NCBI GenBank assembly: GCA_014218235.1
Contig: CM024756.1
Location: 71,794,152-71,858,151, forward strand
DNA length: 64,000 nt
Source of the DNA: Colocasia esculenta
Taxonomy: Eukaryota > Streptophyta > Magnoliopsida > Alismatales > Araceae
Direction: 5' to 3'
Position 1 is the first letter of the stretch; the number at the start of each line of letters is the position of its first letter. Below, piece by piece: positions 22,468-34,575 of the stretch. Under the pieces are notes generated by a model. It was not told where the DNA came from. It searched no databases and saw nothing but the letters and a program-made list of their open reading frames with translations. A program made the position numbers and the translations under genes.

Positions 22468-23259
22468 GATCATCACCACTATGTGAGGTGCATACTTTGA
22501 CAGCTCCACAAATCTAGCCTCATACTCAAGCACACTCATTGATCCTTGGGTCAATCTCAAGAACTCCTGCTCCATGCGATCCTGCACATGCTATGGAATA
22601 TACTTCGCCCTGAATAGATGAACAAACTCGGTCCATGTAACCTCAACAGCTCCATCCCCGAACTGTGTGCTTAGTACTGACGACCACCATACATCGGCAC
22701 GCTCCTGCAAAAGAAGGTAGATAATTCTGAAGGTGTACTAGAACAACACATATAGCACTTCTAGAATCCTCATTACCTGCAGCATATAGGCAGCTAATGT
22801 CACTCGCTCCTCTTCGCATCGTATAGCATGAAAGATCTTCTCCGTCTCCCGCAGCCAACTCTCTGCCATGATGGGATCACTCTCCCCCTTAAAGAAAGGT
22901 GGGGTCATCCACCTGAAACACTCCATCATCGAGACACCTCCAAGGCCTACCTTGTGAGCAGGTGCCTACGCCTACATCTAAGCCGAGTTCTTTGTAGGAT
23001 TCTTCAATTCAACAACTTAGTAACACTTCCTAAGTACCAACCTGAGCCTGTACTTGTGCTTTGCAGCAGCTGCCGTTTGTGCCTGAGTCTACATCACGTG
23101 CACAAGTCCTTGCATCAATTCTCCATAGTCCACAGATGGTGGTGGGGTTGGTAATGGTACGCTTGTCTGATCTGGCGCCTGCTGAGCTGGGGCCTACTAA
23201 CCTCCAACTGACTTATCACCTTGGGCTGAGCCTGCTCCTCTACGACCACGGGTAGCCAT
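22468..23259 (-). pseudogene. G1 gag, N-terminal part with intron-like insert
   Basis: ATG at 23259 (MATRGRRGAGSAQGDKSVGG, then a stop). The conserved capsid block follows: FRWMTPPFFKGESDPIMAES, WLRETEKIFHAIRCEEERVT, LAAYMLQ, then ERADVWW after a 72-bp insert, then MEQEFLRLTQGSMSVLEYEA and FVELSKYAPHIV. Typical retrotransposon gag capsid fold. A TAG at the YIP-HV position fits a CAG or GAG codon changed in one base. Homology stops at about 22468. Confidence 0.8.
22705..22776 (-). other. Candidate 72-bp intron in G1 gag
   Basis: On the minus strand the insert begins GTAATGAGG directly after CTGCAG and ends CTTCTTTTGCAG before GAGCGTGCC. It interrupts the gag core exactly between LAAYMLQ and ERADVWW, keeps phase (72 is 24 codons) and contains an in-frame TAG, so it must be removed or be a defect. 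Short, but within plant intron size. Confidence 0.5.
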
Positions 23260-23389
23260 AGTCTGCAAAAAAAACATTTATTATAATAACCTATTATTCT
23301 ACATAAATCTTGGACTAATTCTTTATGCAGACTTAAGGATTGATCACAGTGTTGATATTTCATTTATGTACATGCTCAACCTGGAAAGT

Positions 23390-23400
23390 CTCTGATACCA
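23390..23400 (-). promoter_or_regulatory. G1 primer-binding site
   Basis: Minus-strand TGGTATCAGAG, five bases from the LTR end at 23406, matches initiator tRNA-Met. Between it and the gag start lies a 130-bp leader. Confidence 0.82.
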
Positions 23401-23405
23401 ATCTC

Positions 23406-26207
23406 TGTAACGCCCCTCTTAGACCCGGTACAGTTGTACCAACTCACATCGGATCCAATAGAGGTATTACAGTGGAAAATATCCAACATAATCGGTTCAG
23501 ATTGAAATATACATAAATGACAATTTAAATTCCAACAAGTTGCAACGGAATATGAAATTAAATTTTCAATCAACATTGTATCAAAAACCAAGTCTAAAGC
23601 ATAAAAGAAGGATTACAATAGTCCAAGGATATAACAGTTCATAAGTCCAAATAACATAAAACTCAAGTACATCTTATCCTCACATACATAGTATCTCTCA
23701 AACACCACTCAAAGAAAAGAACTAGGCTTCCACGTCCTCACGCTCTGAGTCAGAGTGTACTAACTCCTAGGTATCCTCAGTCTCTCCTGAAATGTAATCA
23801 AGTGTCAGTCTACTAGACCCAGCAAGCAACAAGAAGACAGTTCAAGATATATCATATACCAAGTTTAAAAACATGATAGCATATTCCCTTTCTTATCCTT
23901 GATACCATATAGCTCTTCCTATCAACATGCACTAATTCATTTGGCAATCACTCTTTACATGGTATGGTTATTATCATGTAGAATAAAACAATTTCCTATA
24001 ACATGTGGCTTACATCTCATAATAAAAATAAATGATTTAAACATTATCATGTGGCATGGCATATGGTCAAAGTCTTATAATATGTGTTCAATGTCATATA
24101 GCATATAATCAATTTCAATAGCATATATCCATATCATGTAACATGTAGTTCATATCTTGTAGCATGTAGTCAATTAACATGCAGCATGTAGTTCATTTGT
24201 CATGTAGAATGTAGATCATTTATCATATAAGAATAGTTACCAAGACATAGCCTCACTATTAATAGAGATCATGTAGAGAACATATTCACTTATCACCTAG
24301 GCAAAACAGTGATGAAGTCTTGGTTATTGCGCAATACTGAGGAAAGTCCTTCACACCTTAACCAGTAGAACATGTCTACCTCCAGGATTTCAATCCGTTA
24401 CCCACGGATTCATATAGTCAATTCATGTAGGTGAACCATTACCATAGGGGAATTCCATGGTGTAGTTCCATGTAGGTATCTATAATACAATGTCTTATTG
24501 GCCATTTTATTTCAGAAGTATAATATACATGTTTTCATGCAATTATGAATTACCTTATGCAATTCATAAATTCATGCATAACTAACTAAACTATAGAGCA
24601 AGATTACATAACATATTTTCTCTTTTCTAGAGTCATTATTATACTGTATAACAGTAACCTAACATGACACTACCTTTATTGATTTCATCATGGTTTTTCA
24701 TACATCCTTTTTCTTCATTAATTGATTTCTATGCACATTCTTTCCATTCAAAAAATCATAACAGTGTGTACAGTGCTCTGAAAATTCCAAAATTTTGGCA
24801 TAAATACTAATTCTAATCATAATTCGCACATGTAAATTTTCATAATTTTTTGAGTTCTATATCATTTCTCATGATTAATTTTCATAAACTTGAACTATTT
24901 AACATGGTACAACAGTGAAAGGATCATGCAATTTACTGTGTAAAAACTGAGCACAATGGGTCTGAAATTCCATCCAACAACATTACGGATCCCAATTAAA
25001 ACATCACAACATGGATCAGCATGTAACTATTTCATTTTCTATTTAATTAAACAAAGAAATACTTTAGAATATCACACATAATCCATACATCATTACCATG
25101 ATTTTCTTGCTGCGTAATAGTAACAATCATACATGACAGAGTCTAATCGAACACCCTACTCATGCATAGTTTACAGAATATCCACAGAAATCAGAATCTT
25201 GGTAGAAAACACACTGATGAACTTAACGGCAAGGTATGCTGCCGTTTACACAGGTTAACATCAACATGCCATGTCGTTAATATCAGTTGACGGTGGCACA
25301 TAGCGTCGTTTTATATATATAGATGACTAAAGGCTTGACGTTTACATGAATTAAATGGCAGTCGATGTTGACGTTTAGTTCATCAGACTGGAAAACGCAG
25401 AAAACTGCACATGAAATGACAGAACTTTAACCTCTTGCCATATTTTATTTCATTGGTTTAAAAATCTGTAAAAATGGTAAATCTATATATTATAGTATCC
25501 TAAACCGTTCCCCCATGCTACTTGCCTCTAACCCTCCTTCTGGAGTCACGGGTAAAGATTTGAAGATGCCCGCCTTGGTCACAAGGCAGTCCCTTCCAAC
25601 CGTCTTCACATGCTCAATCAGACCTCCAAAACGGCAACCACGCCTGGAGAACCATCTTTTCACGATCCTTGTAGTTCTCCGTTGGTCCAACTTGCTTCAG
25701 ATCGCACCAATACTGCACTACAACCCTTCCTTCGGCCCTCTTTTCTCACCTATGAAATAATGTAAAAACCCCTTCCCAAAGGACAAACCGAGGTCTTATA
25801 AGGATTCCTACGGATTACCTAAGCTTCAATCCTGGCCCTTGAACTAAAAACGCCCCGATCTTCCCATTAAATGCATTAGAAATGGCCAACATTTTCTCCC
25901 CGGAACGAAAACAACAACAACTGGAAAGTCAGGTTAACGTCAACCCCTATTGTCGTCGACCATGAAGTAGACGTCCATCGATCATGTCGTCAACCTATTT
26001 GACCGAAAAACTAAATATTCAAGAAAATTATAAACGACACAATCACCTGTCGTTAACAGACAGTAGACGACAATCGATGATGCCGTTAACTATAGTCAAC
26101 GTCAATAGATCTTGACGTCAAGTTCATCAAAGTTATAGTACACTGTTAAATGCAAAAAACACATACACAATTGCATCATTCAATCTAGTAAAATCTAGGA
26201 CACTACA
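23406..26207 (-). repeat. G1 LTR (2802 bp)
   Basis: Plus-strand ends TGTAACGCCCC and GGACACTACA, adjacent to the PBS on the left. Right flank TATAG is the presumed target duplication. The interior has AT-rich CATGTAG repeats (24090-24235) and, at 25220-26130, many GTTAACG, TGACGT and GTCGTTAA-like motifs. Short open frames here are incidental. Confidence 0.8.
24090..24235. repeat. Degenerate CATGTAGCATGTAGTTCAT repeats
   Basis: Tandem-like runs of CATGTAG/CATGTAGTTCAT and CATATAG variants inside the G1 LTR. Confidence 0.55.
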
Positions 26208-26326
26208 TATAGTCATATGTACCCACGAAGTGCCTTGGAATTTTGGGGCACAGAATTCCCGCTCAAAATCATTGATCCAAAATCATCCACATGTCCACAA
26301 AGTCAGATCTGGAATATAAGTCGAAG
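26208..26326. other. Unassigned sequence right of G1
   Basis: Flanks the G1 LTR and leads into the palindrome array. Nothing recognisable, apart from a GTCGAA half-match at 26320. Confidence 0.3.
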
Positions 26327-26805
26327 TGTGTCGACACAACTTGAGATATGTGTCGACACATGTTCCTTGCTTCGTGTCCTGGCAGCATTATCTGATGACT
26401 TGTGTCGACACATATATCACTTGTGTCGACACACCTGACCACAGACCACAAAACATGCTTCTGAGAGGTACAAGATGTGTCGACACACAATCATCTTGTG
26501 TCGACACCACAGACTACATGTCTTCTGACTATTTCCTAGATGCATAGGATGTGTCGACACACAACAAACTTGTGTCGACACCACTGGCTTCTTCAAACTT
26601 TATTGCTTACTGTATCCACAGGGTGTGTCGACACATACTGAACTTGTGTCGATACTATTGACACTTGTAGTACTGGAAAGCTTCTATGAGAGAATGATGT
26701 GTCGACACATGATGTACCTATGTCGACACAACTGACTTCTTTTCATGACCATTTGCACAGGGATTGAATTATGTGTCGACACACTATCAGAATTGTGTCG
26801 ACACC
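26327..26805. repeat. Array of seven paired TGTGTCGACACA palindromes
   Basis: GTCGAC cores start at 26330/26352, 26404/26425, 26479/26500, 26553/26574, 26627/26648, 26701/26722 and 26775/26797. Members of a pair are 21-22 bp apart and pairs recur every 74-75 bp. Thirteen of the fourteen cores are perfect (one GTCGAT). DNA between the cores is far less conserved. One further 22-bp pair is at 26972/26994. The same layout is found in the C2 LTR, so this is probably the promoter-side part of a related SIRE-type LTR. Confidence 0.85.
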
Positions 26806-26994
26806 ACTGTCATCATATCTACATTTCTGTGAACTAAACATGGAAAATAGTGTAAGATATGATTGAATCATGATATTCACATTTGTATGGATCATAGTTA
26901 AACATCATCAAACAAGAGATCCAACACTTCTTACACCAGAATACAAAACATGTCTAGGTGGACTCATGCAGATCGACACTATCCCTACCGAGTG

Positions 26995-27758
26995 TCGACA
27001 CACTCCTGCAGCTTGGCTAGATCTGGTCAGTCTGAATATTCCAAGAGGTTTAGTAATCAGAATAATTCTTGGTTTCATCAAAGAAACACTGGTGAGAAGT
27101 ATAAAAGAAAATTCATGAAAATGAAAAGAAGCAATGGTTCAAAAATTCTTGAAAATAACAAAAAAAAATCAGAAACAACACGAAACCAGAAACACCATTA
27201 AATCCACAGTAAAAAGACAAGCTTGCATTAGGAAAAGCCTATTTTCCTATGTTCTTGAATTGGGTGATGTAAAGGGACCTAAATGTACTTGGGTTCCAAA
27301 GATTTTTCTTTGATTATGTTGTAGGTATGTCATACAGCCAAGAACAACAAGTGGTACCTTGATAGTGGCTGTTCAAGACATATGACAAGAGACAAAGACA
27401 AATTTGTCTATTGTCTGTGAATAAAGCTGGTCATGTAACTTTTCTGGGCAACAACAAAGGTAAAATTGTCGGTTCAGGTAAGGTAGGCAGAAATCCTTCA
27501 AACTCAACTGATGATGTACTTTTAGTGGAAGGATTAGAGTACATCCTTCTGAGCATAAGCCAACTCTGTGACAAGGGTCACAAGGTAATTTTTGATTCTC
27601 TTAGTTGTACAATTTTTAAATCGAATTCAAATTGTGTGAAATTTTATAGAAAAAGAATCAATAATATCTACATGGTTGACTTGGATGAACCTAAAATACC
27701 AATCATTGTCTTACGGCCAGTAAAAATGATCTTGCATGTTTATGGCATCGTAGACTAG
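26995..27758 (+). pseudogene. C2 gag end and protease
   Basis: A basic gag tail (FHQRNTGEKYKRKF) is followed by GPKCTWVPKIFL, then protease NNKWYLDSGCSRHMTRDKDK with catalytic D-S-G near 27360. Next come the protease flap (DVLLVEGLEYILLSISQLCD) and the start of the pre-integrase region, with frame changes and a TGA at 27418-27420. The capsid part of gag is missing. Confidence 0.78.
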
Positions 27759-28623
27759 GTCTTGCTAACTACAACATGCTACATAAATTGGTTAAATTCA
27801 ATATGGTGAAAGGTTTGCTAGAAATTTTCTTCAAAAAAATTTTGAAATCTGTGAAGCATGCACACAAGGTAAGCAAATAAGAAAATCTTTTAAAAGTAGA
27901 TCTAAAAGTCAATCTTCCAAACCATTTGAACTTATTCATATGGATCTGTTTGGACCCACAAGAACAAACATTCTAAATGGAAAAAGGTTTGGATATGTTC
28001 ATGTTGATGATTTTTCAAGATTTACTTGGGTTTTCTTTCTTGCTCACAAAAGTGATGCCTTCATGAAATTTCATGAATTCTATAAGAAAATTCTTTAGGA
28101 AGGAAAGTTCAAAATAATATCAATCATGTCTGATCATGGAGGTGAATTTGAAAATACTGACATTGAAAAACTTTGCAGGGAAGAAGGAATTTCTCACAGA
28201 TTCTCATCAGCCAGGACTCCTGAACAGAATGGAGTAGTAGAGAGATGAAACCAAGCACTTGTTGAAATGGCAAGGACCATGCTGATTGAAAGTGGTTTGC
28301 TTAGAAAATTCTCGGCAGAGGCAGTAAACACATCTTGCTATATCATAAACCGTGCAATGGTAAGGCCTCTTAGCAAAAAGACTCCTTATGAACTACTGAA
28401 AGGTAAGAAATCTTCCATTGCTCATTTCAAAGTGTTTGGTGCAAAATGTTTCATCTTGAATAACAATAAAAGTGATTTGGATAAATTTGAACATAAAAGT
28501 GAATTATGGATTTTTCTTGGTTATTCTAACCATTCAAGAGCGTATAGAGTTTTTAATGTGAAAGATCAAATTGTTGAAGAGTCCCCTCATATAACATTTG
28601 ATGAATTTCATGATGGTTTGTGA
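27740..28623 (+). pseudogene. C2 integrase
   Basis: Pre-integrase zinc region (CEACTQGKQIRKSF), integrase core with PFELIHMDLFGPTR (first D), IISIMSDHGGEFEN (second D) and RTPEQNGVVER (E), then the C-terminal part IESGLLRKFSAEAVNTSCYI, FGAKCFILNN and FLGYSNHSRAYRVFN. Stops at about 28098 (TAG) and 28246 (TGA, just after the catalytic E). Confidence 0.82.
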
Positions 28624-28829
28624 AGGGAAAAGGAAGACAGAGAATTTCTGGAAAAAGAAGAATCAAATGACCAACAAGGAAAGGAATCTGCAGCAAGTAA
28701 AATTCCAGATGATGACAATGGACAAGAGACATCAAATGCAAATGAGAATAGAGATCTGCTGAACATCAGAATGTTAAGACATCATCCTCAGGAGAGCATC
28801 ATTGGTAATCTACTTGACTCACCTAGGAC

Positions 28830-30412
28830 TAGATCTCATTTCAAACTCATTTCAAAACTAGATCAAATGGCACTTGTCTTACAAATTGAACCTAAAAACA
28901 TTGAAGATGCATTAAAAGATAATTTTTAGATAAATGTCATGCAAGAAGAATTAAATTAGTTTGAAAGAAACAAGGTTTGGCATTTGGTTCCACGACCTTT
29001 TTCCCAAAGTGTCATTGGAACTAAATGGGTGTTCAGAAATAAAACAAGTGAAGAAGGCAAAATAATTAGAAATAAAGCTAGGTTTGTACCGAAAGGTTAC
29101 AATCAAGAATTTTGAATTGACTTCAAAGAATCTTTTGCTCCTGTAGTTAGGCTTGAAGCAATTAGAATTTTACTTTCATTTGCATGTGCTCACTGTATTA
29201 AATTACAACAAATGGATGTTAAAAGTGCATTTTTGAATGGCTTAATAAAAGAGGAAGTTTACGTTGAACAACCTCTTGGATTTGAATGTACTAAGTTTCC
29301 TAAACATGGTTTTATGCTTAACAAAGCTCTCTATGGATAGCTCTCAGGACTTGGTATGACCGGTTGAGCTCATTCCTTACACGTAAAGGATATTCCAGAG
29401 GTAAGGTAGATCAAACACTTTTTACAAAAGTGCAAGAAAGTGATATCTTGGTGTTCCAAATTATGTTCATGACATTATATTTGGATCAACAAAATCTTCA
29501 CTGTGTAAGGAATTTGTTGTTTTGATGATAAGCGAATTTGAAATGAGCTTAATGGGAGAATTGAAAATTTTCCTTGGATTGCAGCTTGTTCAAACTAAGG
29601 AAGGAACCTTTATCAATCAGTCAAAGTACATACAAGATCTGCTAAAGAAGTACAAAATGGAGAATACCAAAGCCATGGCAACACCAATGAGCACAAGTGT
29701 GAGTTTGGATGCTGATTTGAAAGGCAACTTGGTAGATCCAAAGACCTACAGAGGTATGATCGGATCCTTACTTTATTTGACAACATCTAGACTTGATATA
29801 CAATTTTTTGTGTGCATGTGTGCTAGATTTCAGGCTAGTCCTAGAGAATCCCACATGAGTGCTGCAAAAAGAATTTTCAGATATCTTGCAGGAACTCATG
29901 AGTTGGGATTGTGGTATCCTGCATCTAATAAGTATAATTTGATATCTTATTCAGATGCGGATTATACTAGTTGCAAATTGGATAGAAAGAGCACTAGTGG
30001 TCATTGCCAGTTTTTGGGAGGATGTTTAGTCTTTTGGGCCTCCAAGAAACAACACTCGATTGCTCTCTCTACTACAGAGGAAGAATATGTAGCTGCAGGG
30101 AGTTGTGGCACTCAAGTGTTATGGATTAAACATCGACTCCAAGACTACCAAGTAGATCTTGGATGTGTCCCAATCATGTTTGATAACACTAGTGCAATAA
30201 ATTTGGCCAAAAATCCAATCCAGCATTCTAAGACTAAGCACATAGAAATCAGACATCATTTTCTAAGAGATGAAGTAAGAAAAAATTCATTTGAATTGCA
30301 TTTCATTGAAACAAAAAAGCAAATTGCTGATATTTTTACAAAACCCTTGTGTAATGAAAGATTTTCATGTCTAAGAAGAGAACTTGGTTTTGCTTACTTG
30401 ATTGATGACTAA
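28830..30412 (+). pseudogene. C2 reverse transcriptase and RNase H
   Basis: RT blocks: VWHLVPRPFSQSVIGTKWVF, PVVRLEAIRILLSFAC, QQMDVKSAFLNG and MLNKALYG. The catalytic loop near 29460-29490 reads YVHDIIFGST, so the second position of the YVDD motif is H. Stops and frameshifts occur (TAG about 28929, TGA about 29113, TAG about 29338). From 29522 the frame is open for 296 codons through the RT end and RNase H (YSDADYTSCKLDRKSTSGH, ALSTTEEEYVAAGS, HSKTKHIEIRHHFLRDEV, DIFTKPLCNERFSCLRRELG). Ends at 30410-30412. Confidence 0.85.
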
Positions 30413-32227
30413 TTGTTTGAAAAATTGCTTGCAAATGGTTGCATGTATGATTGCTTGTCATATGATGTGATACTGCTTGCTGTTTGATTTCCGTAATTCA
30501 ATATCTGATGCTCATGGTGAGGGGGAGGTTGGTTGAAGAACTCAGTTTTTGGAAAGATAAGGTTCAGTGAATCAAGATGGTCAGTAATGTTGGAAGTACT
30601 GAATTCAGTGTGTTTGCAGCCTGTGAAGAATGATTCCTTCATATTATTTGAGTTTTGGCATGACATTAAGAGAGTCGACACTATCTTCCTTGACCCTGAA
30701 CTTTTGTCATTTTTTTTCTCTTTCAGTTACTCTTCCATTTTCTGTTGCAAATAAAATTATCTTGTTCTTGCAAATAATTTCCTACTTCTCACATTGCATT
30801 GGCATTCTTGGTATATCAAATGGTGATTTGAAGAAAGGCAATTTAGGCTTGTCTAGATTCTTTCACCATGTGTGAGCATATGTCTCGGCCAAGTATCAAG
30901 AGCCTTTGTATGCAATTGTTGTGGGGGAGTCTTGTCTTTCATAAAAACACTCATGATGTTTCAATTTTTACTTCACATAATTTTCATTCATCAATAATTT
31001 TCATGTTCATTCCCTTCCTGTCTCAAAAAGATCCACTTTCTGAGGGGGAGTAATTCTATTGTGAAAATTGTATGTTTGGGCAATTTCTCAGGGGGAGTTA
31101 AAATTGTTATACTCTTAAAACTCCATTATCTTTGAAGGTAAAAGGACATGGTTTGTTAATTATAAGCTTCTAAGTTTAACTTTGAAATTTAGTGAAAACA
31201 TCAAAAAGGTTAAATAATAGCTACTGAAAATAATTTATCAAGTGAAAATTACATTTTGTCTTTTCCTAAAATTTCCATGTATTCTGGTCCCTCTGGCTTG
31301 ATTTTAAAGAACATCTAAGTTGTACTGTGTTTAAAAGTGATCTTGAGGTAGAAAAGATATTCAAGAATCTTTATAGATAAAATTCCTTTCGATGATAGAA
31401 CAATGACTAGGCTTTGAGAAACTACAACTCCTAATAAAAATCAGTTGAAGAAATTGTGTGGCATGATGAGCTAGTTAATTTTGTTCAGGGTTGTTAAAAA
31501 TTTGGCTGTGCTTACTGAGTAACTGGGGATTCTTGTGTCTAACCAACATGTATCCTCACTTGAAAAGTTGCACACAGCCCTTGAGACAAGATGATTACCT
31601 TACTTGAGTAATCAGGAGCTCTGGTGTGTGAAACGCATGGGCTCTTGCATGAAAAGAAATGGTAAATCTGATTGTTCATCTTTTTATGAAAAATGTAAAT
31701 TGTCAATCAAACTATTTTTCAAAATTCTAAAAAATCTCAAGATAGATGTTTTGTCTCAATACATCTTGGTTTGCATTTTATTTTCTACCCAGGGTTACCA
31801 TTTTACTCATATTGAGTAAGAATTAATAAGACTGCAAATTTCACCCGAAAGATTCTTTTCTCTCCTATTATTTTTTCTTCTAAGTCTTTCAGTGTTTTTA
31901 ATTGGATAAACTAGAGTTTATAAATTTCAAACCATTATTTTCACTAAGATGAGCATACAGTGAGGAAAGAGAATAATTTTTTTTTTTACTTTCTCAAGGT
32001 TACCAAAAAATACAGTTAATCATGGTATATTGCTCCTTTCTCAAATGTTGTCCATACAACTCATTGAATTCTTCTTGATAAAGTCGACACTTGATTGGCT
32101 AGAGTCGACTCTTCTTGTTCATCATTTTCTTCGGAACATGATACCTTTCGTTGTTCTGCATGATTTGTATATCGTCTAGGGCAAGTCGACACTTGAAGCA
32201 TCACGTCCCTTCATAATCTCAACTCTA
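30413..32227 (+). other. C2 spacer between pol and the env-position gene
   Basis: Non-coding; includes several G-rich AGGGGGAG tracts (30524, 31042, 31090) resembling polypurine tracts, and GTCGAC sites at 30674, 32083, 32104 and 32185. Long leaders of this kind occur before the third gene in SIRE elements. No other gene seen. Confidence 0.55.
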
Positions 32228-34575
32228 ATGCCCGTTCGACAACTTTTTGAATCTAACTGTCATCTCTTCATCTGTCTTCAAAATCCCCCATTCTATGTCA
32301 TGGCTCTAAAATTGCAAGCCCGTCGGGGAGGAAAGCGCAAGGAATCAGCACCAGCTTCATCTGAACGGCGCAGCAAGGCAAGGAATGATCAAGATAAGAG
32401 CATAGAACCTCTGGAGAAGAAGCCTTCTATTCCTTCTTTATCAAGACGACGTTACTCTTATCCTCGTTCAGCCAAGGAGAAGACCTTCTCCAAGGGCAAA
32501 AAGAAGACGAAATACGTGGACCTAAGCAGTTCTGGAGAGGAAGAAAGTGTGCAAGCTTCACTGGCTGAGCATCCTACAGATTCACCTGAAGAAAACCCTA
32601 ATGACCAGGGTTCGAGTCATTCTTCTTATGATCAGTGATCTACAGAACAGGGAAGTTCTCAGTTGAAAGATCCCATTGCCAATATTTCAGCAGATTCAGA
32701 TGATTCCAAAGAGGAAGATGCTCAGGAGGTTCAGGATGTGGGTGAAAAAGAGCCGGAAAAAGTGGCAAGCACAGATTCAAAAGGACAAAGTTCTGAACAC
32801 CCTTCTGAATCGAATTTTGGAGAACATGAATCAAATTATGAATGCTCATAGGCACAGGAGACAGTTCATCTTACTGCTGAAAACAAGACAATTCTACATC
32901 CAAGAACTATGGATGTACATGATGAAGGTATGAAAACTATTTTTCCTAAGTTGGTAGAGATGATAGAATTTCAGGGTTGGACTAGTTTTATCAGTGAGCA
33001 TAGGATTTTTTATCCTATTCTAGTCCAAGAGTTTTACAAATATTTGGTGAGCAAGGAATTTACTCTAGAGTCTAGAGTTAGAGGGGTTTCGATTGTGCTC
33101 ACCACAGAAGTTGTGAGTCAACTTCTGGGTATTCCCAATGAAGGCCACAATCCTCAAGAGTACATTTTTGTGTTCATGAGGCCTACACCCTAATGGCAAG
33201 ACTGCCACATGATAAAAACAATATAGTCCAAACTAGGGTGTCATGTTTGAATGCCAATAAGTTTCCTCCTATGAATAGAGTGCTACATCACTTATGTACT
33301 ACCATACTGACCCCTCAAGGAGGAGGAAGGCATAGGATCACCAGTTTGCAACGGATCTTAATGTATTGTTCGATCAGAAGAGAGAAAGTCAAGTTGTCTA
33401 CAATTTTTTGTCAATTGCTTCATGAAGCAACAAGACTTGAACTTAGAAAGAGTCTGCCTTATGTTGCACACCTGTCCACTATTTTTTAGAAGGCAAATGT
33501 TCCATTAGACAACACTAAGACCATGAAGATTCCTAAGTACAACATATACAGTCTGGCCCATATTGTTAAGTTTATGAACCTAAACTTGGAACCTTAGTTG
33601 ATGAAAGAACCAGTTTCTTCTCATGGAAATGACAATGAAGACATTGCTGTGGATCAACCACCACAAGACCAAGATGAGCTGAGAGATGAAGTTGAACAAG
33701 GAGTTCAGATGGCTGAAGACTTTCCTGCCCCTTCACCTTCTCTTCATAGACCTTACTCTCCCATTCCTAGATTTGATGATCTAGGTGTGGATCCTCCACC
33801 ATTCTCACCTGCTCATCACACTCCTCATGAGAATTTTGCTCTTGAGCAGGCTCACCCTTCCACTTCATCCGCTGAAGTTACTATACCACCACAGCTCTTA
33901 CAGTTCCTTCAAGACCAGTTTTCTACCCTAAATGAATCTGTTAGCCTACTAAATACCAATGTTGAAGAACAATCTCTACAATTTGAGAGTAGATTAGAGG
34001 ATATTGAGAAGAAACTTAGTGACAACTTAGACTGACAAGAGCAATCTGCTAGATTTGTAGCCTTCAAATCTAACAAGCTCATAGAAAGAATTGGAGAGGT
34101 TTTCAACAGTGCAGCCTTCACTCAAGCTCAAATTTTTGACAAATTGCAATCAGTTGAAGAAGCAATTCAAAAAGGATTAGAACAGTTAGCTGATCTTCTA
34201 GCTCTGCGGAAGTCTTATACATAAATGACTGGGAACATGGATATTCTTAGAGAATACAATACAGAAATGGCTCACCATATCAGATCCATGAAATTTGATT
34301 TTGAACAAGTTTGGAAGCCTCATGGAGACACTGAGACTGCTAAGAGCCATCATGCAACATCTTCCACTGCAGCACCTCTTATGCCACATGGGGCAGATCA
34401 TATTCCGGTTGTAGTCTCCACCAAGCTAGGTGAAATGCATAGCTTTTTGGACACAAGGCTGAATGCTATTCAAATATATCTTCGAGATAATTATGATTAT
34501 CTGGAGGTTAGGCTGGCAAGGATTGAGAGTAGACTTCTTCGACAGTTACCTCCACCACCTCCTTCTCCTCAATGA
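32228..34575 (+). pseudogene. C2 env-position (third) gene, broken
   Basis: A series of open frames in one region. A basic/acidic N-terminal part (32228-32638; RRGGKRKESAPASSERRSKA) is followed by an acidic linker (32663-32851). A conserved globular block (32909-33193) contains GWTSFISEHRIFYPILVQEF, YLVSKEFTLESRVRGV and LGIPNEG, resembling the putative plant transposon protein domain. 33193-33489 continues it (RLPHDKNNIVQTRVSCLNAN). A proline-rich part (33598-34035) then leads to coiled-coil-like C-terminal sequence (34036-34575, ending PPPPPPSPQ). Stops TGA 32636, TAG 32849, TAA 33191, TAG 33487 and others split it. I see no clear signal peptide or transmembrane span, so an envelope role is only positional. 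A diverged second copy is at 38384-39439. Confidence 0.7.

Larger units (their letters stand above)
22468..26207 (-). mobile_element. G1: truncated Ty3-gypsy element (LTR plus partial gag)
   Basis: Minus-strand element with an LTR (23406-26207), a PBS, a short leader and a gag that stops matching after residues APHIV at about 22468. No pol is present. The left end is therefore a deletion or rearrangement breakpoint rather than a proper terminus; no second LTR is in the window. Confidence 0.8.

Noticed and set aside
23406..26207. Host gene in 25490-25760 (overlapping frames on both strands)
   Set aside because: Inside the G1 LTR; frames are short and mutually antisense without domain.
26327..26805. 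CRISPR-like array of short repeats
   Set aside because: Plant retroelement context, palindromes in pairs with alternating spacings and no uniform spacer length; not a CRISPR layout.
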